The notes beneath the pieces are model-generated. The model made no database searches, was not told where the DNA came from, and saw nothing but the letters and a program-made list of their open reading frames with translations. This document shows, one piece after another, positions 26,896 to 32,220 of a DNA stretch of 32,220 nucleotides; position 1 is the stretch's first letter; each line of letters starts with the position of its first letter. This DNA comes from Chloroflexota bacterium (lineage in GTDB: Bacteria > Chloroflexota > Dehalococcoidia > GIF9 > UBA5629), in NCBI GenBank assembly GCA_026389715.1, contig JAPLHK010000034.1:5373-37592 (forward strand). The letters run 5' to 3'. The position numbers and the translations under genes were made by a program.

Positions 26896-27749
26896 ATTCT
26901 AACCTCCTGCCATATTATATCCTTTATATTAAAAACAGGGCCGTCTTTGCAAACCCTTTGCATTCCCTGCCTGGTCTTAATGCTGCACCCGTAACATGTG
27001 CCCAGTCCACAACCCATACGAACCTCTAAGGAAGCCTGTACAGGTTTTGTAACAGCTTTATTACCTACATGGTTGCTAATTGCTTCAAGCATTGCCTGTG
27101 GACCGCAGGCAAAAATCTGTTTGACCCCGGCCAGATGCAACGGGATGACATCCGTAACCTTACCCCGGATGTAACGGGTATTGTTTTCCACGGATTCCAC
27201 GACCCGGATAATATTTATGCCGGGAGGCAACAGGGAATCCGGATATAATCCTTCCTTGCAGCGCGCACCGGCAATTAACGTGACGCCGCTGCCCAGCGAA
27301 ACTGCCCTTTCGGCCAGGAACATTAAGGGGGCTATGCCTATTCCGCCGGCCGCCAGCAAAAGATTATCGGATTTATTATCTATACTAAAACCGTTGCCCA
27401 GGGGCCCTATAATATTCAGTTGTGATCCCGGAGCTACCTTTGAAAGCCACGTTGTGCCTTTTCCGGAGGTGGAAATTAAGCCATTTTCTTTAATGGTTAT
27501 ACGTGATGTGTCGGGAGCATCCGGATTTCTTACCGAGTACAAGAAGAATACGTCGCCCCGCGGATGCACCCTGTGTATACTCAGTGGACGCCTCAAAGGT
27601 ACATCAGGGCCGCAATTCAGCATGCAAAACTGCCCGGGCTTACTAACCGCAGCTATTTCAGGAGCGTGAACGCGCATAAGGAAATACGTAGCTCCCGGAT
27701 AGCTCAACAGTTCGTCGTTGGATAGAACTTTGGCCTTTAGCTGTTTCAA
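26892..27749 (-). CDS. pyrK: Dihydroorotate dehydrogenase electron transfer subunit PyrK-like
   Basis: RPLSIHRV FAD motif; LLAAGGIGIAPLMFLAE; C-terminal CGLGTCYGCSIKTRQGMQRVCKDGPVF 2Fe-2S site. Confidence 0.9.
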   Translation of the reverse strand: MKQLKAKVLSNDELLSYPGATYFLMRVHAPEIAAVSKPGQFCMLNCGPDVPLRRPLSIHRVHPRGDVFFLYSVRNPDAPDTSRITIKENGLISTSGKGTTWLSKVAPGSQLNIIGPLGNGFSIDNKSDNLLLAAGGIGIAPLMFLAERAVSLGSGVTLIAGARCKEGLYPDSLLPPGINIIRVVESVENNTRYIRGKVTDVIPLHLAGVKQIFACGPQAMLEAISNHVGNKAVTKPVQASLEVRMGCGLGTCYGCSIKTRQGMQRVCKDGPVFNIKDIIWQEVRI

Positions 27750-27765
27750 TTTATATTACAACCAT

Positions 27766-30700
27766 TCACTTTATATCGGAGTGGTAGCTCTGTAACGACT
27801 TGACCGACGGCTTGCCCTTCTGAAAAGCTGCTATACCTTTGGCCGCAGCCGATGCCGCTGCCAGCGTGGTGATGTAGGTTACCTTGTACTGGATAGCTGC
27901 CTTGCGTATATAGGAGTCGTCATACAAGCTCAGTTTGCCGCTGGGGGTATTGATGACAAGGTTGATTTCGCCGTTCTTAATGGCGTCGACGATATTGGGC
28001 CGGCCCTCGTGTTGCTTGTTGATAATGTCCGATTTAATCCCGTTCCGGGCCAGGAATTCGTGGGTACCCCGGGTTGCCCGGATACTGAAACCAAGATTCT
28101 GGAATTGTGTGGCTACGTCAAGCGAAATCGGCATCTCTTTACTGAATAAACTCAGCAGGACGGTGCCTCGTTCCGGGAGGCGTTGCCTGGCCGCTTCCTG
28201 TGCCTTGTAAAAAGCCATCCCGAAGGAATCAGCCATACCTAATACTTCACCCGTCGAGCGCATTTCCGGCCCCAGGACAGGGTCAACTTCAGGGAACATA
28301 TTGAAGGGGAACACGGCTTCTTTTACACCGTAATGGGGTATAGGCCGCTGTGTCAGCTTGAGGTTGCGCAATTTCTTGCCCATAATCAACTGAGTGGCTA
28401 TGCGGGCCATTGAGACATTGCACACTTTTGACACGAGGGGTACAGTGCGCGATGCCCGCGGATTGGCTTCGAGCACGTAGACCACGTCTTTGGCGATAGC
28501 ATATTGCATATTCATCAGGCCTACAACGTTCAGTTCCCGGGCTATCCTACTGGTATACTCGTTGATCGTTTTAATGTGCTTATCCTGTATGGTTAAAGGC
28601 GGGATAATGCAGGAAGAGTCCCCTGAATGAATCCCTGCGAGTTCGATATGCTCCATTATGGCCGGCACAAAAGCGTCTGTGCCGTCAGCGATTGCGTCAG
28701 CTTCGGCCTCGATAGCGTTTTCCAGGAATTTGTCGATAAGAATGGGACGGTCAGGGGTGACGCCGGCCGCTGCGTCTACATACTCGCGCAGTGTGTCCTC
28801 GTCGTAGACCACCTGCATACCCCTGCCTCCCAGGACGTATGATGGCCTAACCATCAGGGGATAGCCTATCTTCCCGGCTACCTGCAGGGCCTCTTCGATA
28901 TTTATGGCCATTCCGGACGCCGGCATAGGTATATTCATCTTAATCATCATATCGCGGAACCTGCCCCTGTCTTCGGCCAGGTCGATTGTTTCAGGGGAAG
29001 TGCCCAGTATTTTTACGCCGGATTTGTACAACTCAGCGGCGATGTTAAGGGGGGTCTGTCCGCCGAACTGCACAATGACACCCTCCGGTTTTTCTTTATC
29101 ATAGATGCTTAACACATCCTCAACGGTGAGGGGTTCAAAATACAGTTTATCAGACGTGTCGTAATCGGTAGATACGGTTTCAGGATTGCAGTTCACCACA
29201 ATCGTTTCGTATCCTTCGTCACGCAGGGTGAAGGCGGCGTGGACGCAGCAATAATCGAATTCTATGCCCTGGCCGATACGGTTGGGGCCCCCGCCCAATA
29301 CCATGACTTTTTTTCGACTGCTGCTGATGGTTTTATCCGGCGCGTTATAAGTTGAAAAGTAGTACGCCGCGTTTTCCACGCCGCTGACCGGTACAGGCTC
29401 CCAGGACTCTTTCATGCCCAGGGATAACCGCTTTTGCCGGATATCGCTCTCCGTTACACCCACTAATTGCGAGAGATATTTATCAGAGAAACCGTCCCGC
29501 TTGGCCTTTTTCAGCAGCTCATCCGGCAATGATTTATTCTTGAAAACAAGTATCTCTTCCTCGAGTTCAACGAGCTCCTTCATCTGCTGGATGAACCATG
29601 GTTTGATAAACGTGATTTCATAGAGTGTTTGCACTTCGGCGCCTTTGCGCAGAGCCTCGTACATTACGAATTGGCGCTCGCTTGAGGGTTCCCTCAGCAT
29701 TGCCATAAGTTCGTCAAGTGGCTTTGTATTAAAATCTCTGGCGAAACCGAGTCCGAAGCGGCCGGTTTCAAGTGAACGGATCGATTTTTGCAGCGCTTCT
29801 TTATAGTTCTTACCTATGCTCATAACTTCGCCGACCGCGCGCATCTGTGTGCCGAGTTTGTCTTCGGCATCCTTGAATTTCTCAAATGCCCAGCGGGCGA
29901 ATTTTACCACCACGTATTCTCCCGACGGCGTATATTTTTCCAGGGTGCCGTCGCGCCAATAAGGGATTTCATCCATGGTTAAACCGGCCGCGAGTTTAGA
30001 GGAGATCAGCGCAATGGGGAAACCCGTTGCCTTGGATGCCAGGGCCGATGAACGGGATGTCCTCGGGTTGATCTCAATCACCACCACGCGGCCTGTCTTA
30101 GGTTCGTGTGCAAATTGTATGTTGGTACCGCCGATCACGCGTATGGCCTCGACTATTTTGTATGAGTAATCCTGCAGCCGTTTCTGAAGCCTGGCATCTA
30201 TCGTCAGCATGGGAGCCACGCAAAAGGAATCACCGGTATGTACACCCATAGCGTCAATATTTTCGATGAAACAGACCGTGATCATCTGGTTCTTTGCATC
30301 ACGTACAACTTCAAGCTCGAGTTCCTCCCAGCCGAGCACCGACTCTTCAATGAGCACCTGACCGATAAGGCTGGCTGCAATGCCTCTTCCAGCGATCGTC
30401 CGCAGTTCCTCTACGTTATAAACCAGTCCTCCACCAGTCCCTCCCATCGTATAGGCGGGCCTGACAACGACGGGGTAGCCAAGCTCGGAGGCAACGTGTT
30501 CGGCCTCCTCGACTGAGTAGACAGCTTCGCTTTTGGGCATTTCAATGCCCAGGCGGTTCATGGTCTCCTTAAAGGCGATCCTGTCTTCCCCGCTGCGGAT
30601 AGCGTCCACGTCGACGCCTATTACCTCCACGCCGTATTTATCAAGGATGCCTTCCTTGGCCAGTTCAGAGCTTAAATTAAGCCCGGATTGCCCGCCCAGG

Positions 30701-30966
30701 TTGGGCAGCAGGGCATCCGGCCGTTCCTTTTCGATTATCTTGGCCATCATTTCTACAGTCAGCGGTTCCAGGTAGGTGATATGTGCCATGCCGGGATCGG
30801 TCATGATTGTGGCTGGGTTAGAGTTGACCAGGACGATCTCATAGCCAAGGCCTTTGAGGGCTTTGCATGCCTGCGTGCCGGAATAATCAAATTCGCAGGC
30901 CTGCCCGATGATAATCGGGCCTGACCCAATTATCATGATTTTCTTGATGTCGTTTCTTTTCGACAA
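27766..30966 (-). CDS. carB: Carbamoyl-phosphate synthase large subunit, complete copy
   Basis: 1066 aa with both ATP-grasp halves, GSGPIIIGQACEFDYSGTQACKAL, GGGPNRIGQGIEFDYCCVHA, C-terminal MGS domain. Confidence 0.97.
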   Translation of the reverse strand: MSKRNDIKKIMIIGSGPIIIGQACEFDYSGTQACKALKGLGYEIVLVNSNPATIMTDPGMAHITYLEPLTVEMMAKIIEKERPDALLPNLGGQSGLNLSSELAKEGILDKYGVEVIGVDVDAIRSGEDRIAFKETMNRLGIEMPKSEAVYSVEEAEHVASELGYPVVVRPAYTMGGTGGGLVYNVEELRTIAGRGIAASLIGQVLIEESVLGWEELELEVVRDAKNQMITVCFIENIDAMGVHTGDSFCVAPMLTIDARLQKRLQDYSYKIVEAIRVIGGTNIQFAHEPKTGRVVVIEINPRTSRSSALASKATGFPIALISSKLAAGLTMDEIPYWRDGTLEKYTPSGEYVVVKFARWAFEKFKDAEDKLGTQMRAVGEVMSIGKNYKEALQKSIRSLETGRFGLGFARDFNTKPLDELMAMLREPSSERQFVMYEALRKGAEVQTLYEITFIKPWFIQQMKELVELEEEILVFKNKSLPDELLKKAKRDGFSDKYLSQLVGVTESDIRQKRLSLGMKESWEPVPVSGVENAAYYFSTYNAPDKTISSSRKKVMVLGGGPNRIGQGIEFDYCCVHAAFTLRDEGYETIVVNCNPETVSTDYDTSDKLYFEPLTVEDVLSIYDKEKPEGVIVQFGGQTPLNIAAELYKSGVKILGTSPETIDLAEDRGRFRDMMIKMNIPMPASGMAINIEEALQVAGKIGYPLMVRPSYVLGGRGMQVVYDEDTLREYVDAAAGVTPDRPILIDKFLENAIEAEADAIADGTDAFVPAIMEHIELAGIHSGDSSCIIPPLTIQDKHIKTINEYTSRIARELNVVGLMNMQYAIAKDVVYVLEANPRASRTVPLVSKVCNVSMARIATQLIMGKKLRNLKLTQRPIPHYGVKEAVFPFNMFPEVDPVLGPEMRSTGEVLGMADSFGMAFYKAQEAARQRLPERGTVLLSLFSKEMPISLDVATQFQNLGFSIRATRGTHEFLARNGIKSDIINKQHEGRPNIVDAIKNGEINLVINTPSGKLSLYDDSYIRKAAIQYKVTYITTLAAASAAAKGIAAFQKGKPSVKSLQSYHSDIK

Positions 30967-30989
30967 AGCATTCCTCCCTGTATCTTATA

Positions 30990-32220
30990 TCAGCTCAGGT
31001 ATTCATTAACCGGTTTTACGTTGTATAATCCCTTTCCCTTGGTCAACGCCTTGAGAGCTGCCCTGGCGGTATCCAACGATGTAAAGCACGGGACGCGCCT
31101 TTCCACCGCGGCGCGGCGGATGTGGAATCCATCCTGTAGCGCGATCCTCCCGCCGGTTATCGTATTCACAATTCCCACCAGGGAACCCGCGTTGATTATA
31201 TCTATTATGTTTGGGCTGCCCTGGCTCAGTTTCTTCTCTATAGTAGTGACTTCCATCCCATTGTTTTGGATAAATGCCCCGGTGCCTTCCGTGGCATATA
31301 ATTGGTATCCTAATGACGAGAAGCCTTTTATTATAGGTAGCGCTTCTTTTTTATTTTTGTCGGCGATGCTAAAAAGCAACCCGCCTCCCGGCGGAAGTAT
31401 AAGACCCGCTGCTATCAGTGCTTTAACCATGGCCCCTTCGAAATTATGGTCGATGCCCATAACCTCCCCGGTCGATTTCATCTCCGGGCCAAGATATGTA
31501 TCCACACCGACCAGCTTTGACATTGAGAACACCGGTGCTTTGATGCCCACCAGCCTTTGTTTTCTAAAGAGGCCGGTTCTGTATCCCTGCTCTTGTAAAC
31601 TAATTCCCAGCATAACCTTGGTAGCTATACGCACCATGGGGATGCCCGTAACCTTGGAGATAAAAGGGATAGTCCTGCTGGCGCGCGGATTAACTTCAAT
31701 CACGTAGACAGATGATTCAGAGTTATTTTCGCCCGGCATGATAACGAACTGTACGTTCATTAATCCTCTGACCCGCAGGCCTAAAGCCATCCTGATAGTA
31801 TAATCTACCAGGGTATCCACTTCCCTCGCCGATAAATTCAGGCCGGGGTAAACAGCTATTGAATCACCGCTGTGCACCCCTGCCCTTTCGATATGCTCCA
31901 TAACCCCGGGTATCAGCACGTCAACTCCATCGCAGATGGCATCAACCTCCACTTCTTTGCCCTCGAAGTATTTGTCGATCAATATCGGGCGACCACTGCC
32001 GAGATCCAGGGCCCGTTCCATATACTTGGATAATTCCTCATCGTTGTTGACAATTTCCATGGCCTGGCCGCCCAGCACATAGCTCGGCCTGACCAACACC
32101 GGGTATTTCAATGTAGCGGCGGTGCTCACCGCTTCTTTCAGGGAGGTAACCCCGGCGCCGGGCGGTTGCGGTATGCCCAGCCCGTTTAAAAAACTTTCAA
32201 ATCTCCGGCGGTCTTCTGCG
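30990..32220 (-). CDS. carB: Second carbamoyl-phosphate synthase large subunit gene, C-terminal half; continues past the window edge
   Basis: Frame stays open to 32220 (AEDRRRFESFLNGLGIPQPPGAGVTSLKEAVSTAATLKYPVLVRPSYVLGG); 23-nt gap to the complete carB. Confidence 0.93.
   Translation of the reverse strand, partial: AEDRRRFESFLNGLGIPQPPGAGVTSLKEAVSTAATLKYPVLVRPSYVLGGQAMEIVNNDEELSKYMERALDLGSGRPILIDKYFEGKEVEVDAICDGVDVLIPGVMEHIERAGVHSGDSIAVYPGLNLSAREVDTLVDYTIRMALGLRVRGLMNVQFVIMPGENNSESSVYVIEVNPRASRTIPFISKVTGIPMVRIATKVMLGISLQEQGYRTGLFRKQRLVGIKAPVFSMSKLVGVDTYLGPEMKSTGEVMGIDHNFEGAMVKALIAAGLILPPGGGLLFSIADKNKKEALPIIKGFSSLGYQLYATEGTGAFIQNNGMEVTTIEKKLSQGSPNIIDIINAGSLVGIVNTITGGRIALQDGFHIRRAAVERRVPCFTSLDTARAALKALTKGKGLYNVKPVNEYLS

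Noticed and set aside
27181-31707. Plus-strand ORFs antisense to pyrK and carB (for example 27181..27669, 31021..31707)
   Set aside because: Shadow frames opposite strongly conserved enzymes.

Overview
The window is densely coding, on both strands, and looks like a bacterial chromosome, possibly Chloroflexota/Dehalococcoidia (weak inference). I see no CRISPR array, integrase or transposase. From left to right: (i) an acyl-CoA module with a DUF35 Zn-ribbon/OB-fold tail, an SCPx-type thiolase and three hotdog/MaoC genes, two of them tandem paralogs, followed by plsY; (ii) a PflA-like radical SAM gene; (iii) a candidate uncharacterised metabolic locus of FGGY kinase, TetR regulator, Form IV RuBisCO-like protein (RLP), class III aminotransferase, STAS protein and CoA-transferase; (iv) a regulatory/membrane patch (orphan 5TMR-LYT protein, Cys-less rhodanese, small membrane proteins, two divergent XRE regulators) with a recurring ATTTAC-N4-GTAAAT-like site; (v) a Cys-rich two-CW-like protein, tRNA-Pro(GGG) and a parvulin foldase; (vi) homoserine dehydrogenase with an apparent frameshift, threonine synthase, flavin reductase and folE; (vii) a MacAB-like efflux operon; (viii) a mini beta-carbonic-anhydrase-like protein and a small Zn-ribbon/membrane cassette; (ix) yjbQ, pyrK and two adjacent carB genes, the outer one cut by the window edge. 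The RLP locus is the best candidate for an undescribed system. All homology calls are from memory and hand reading; no searches were run.
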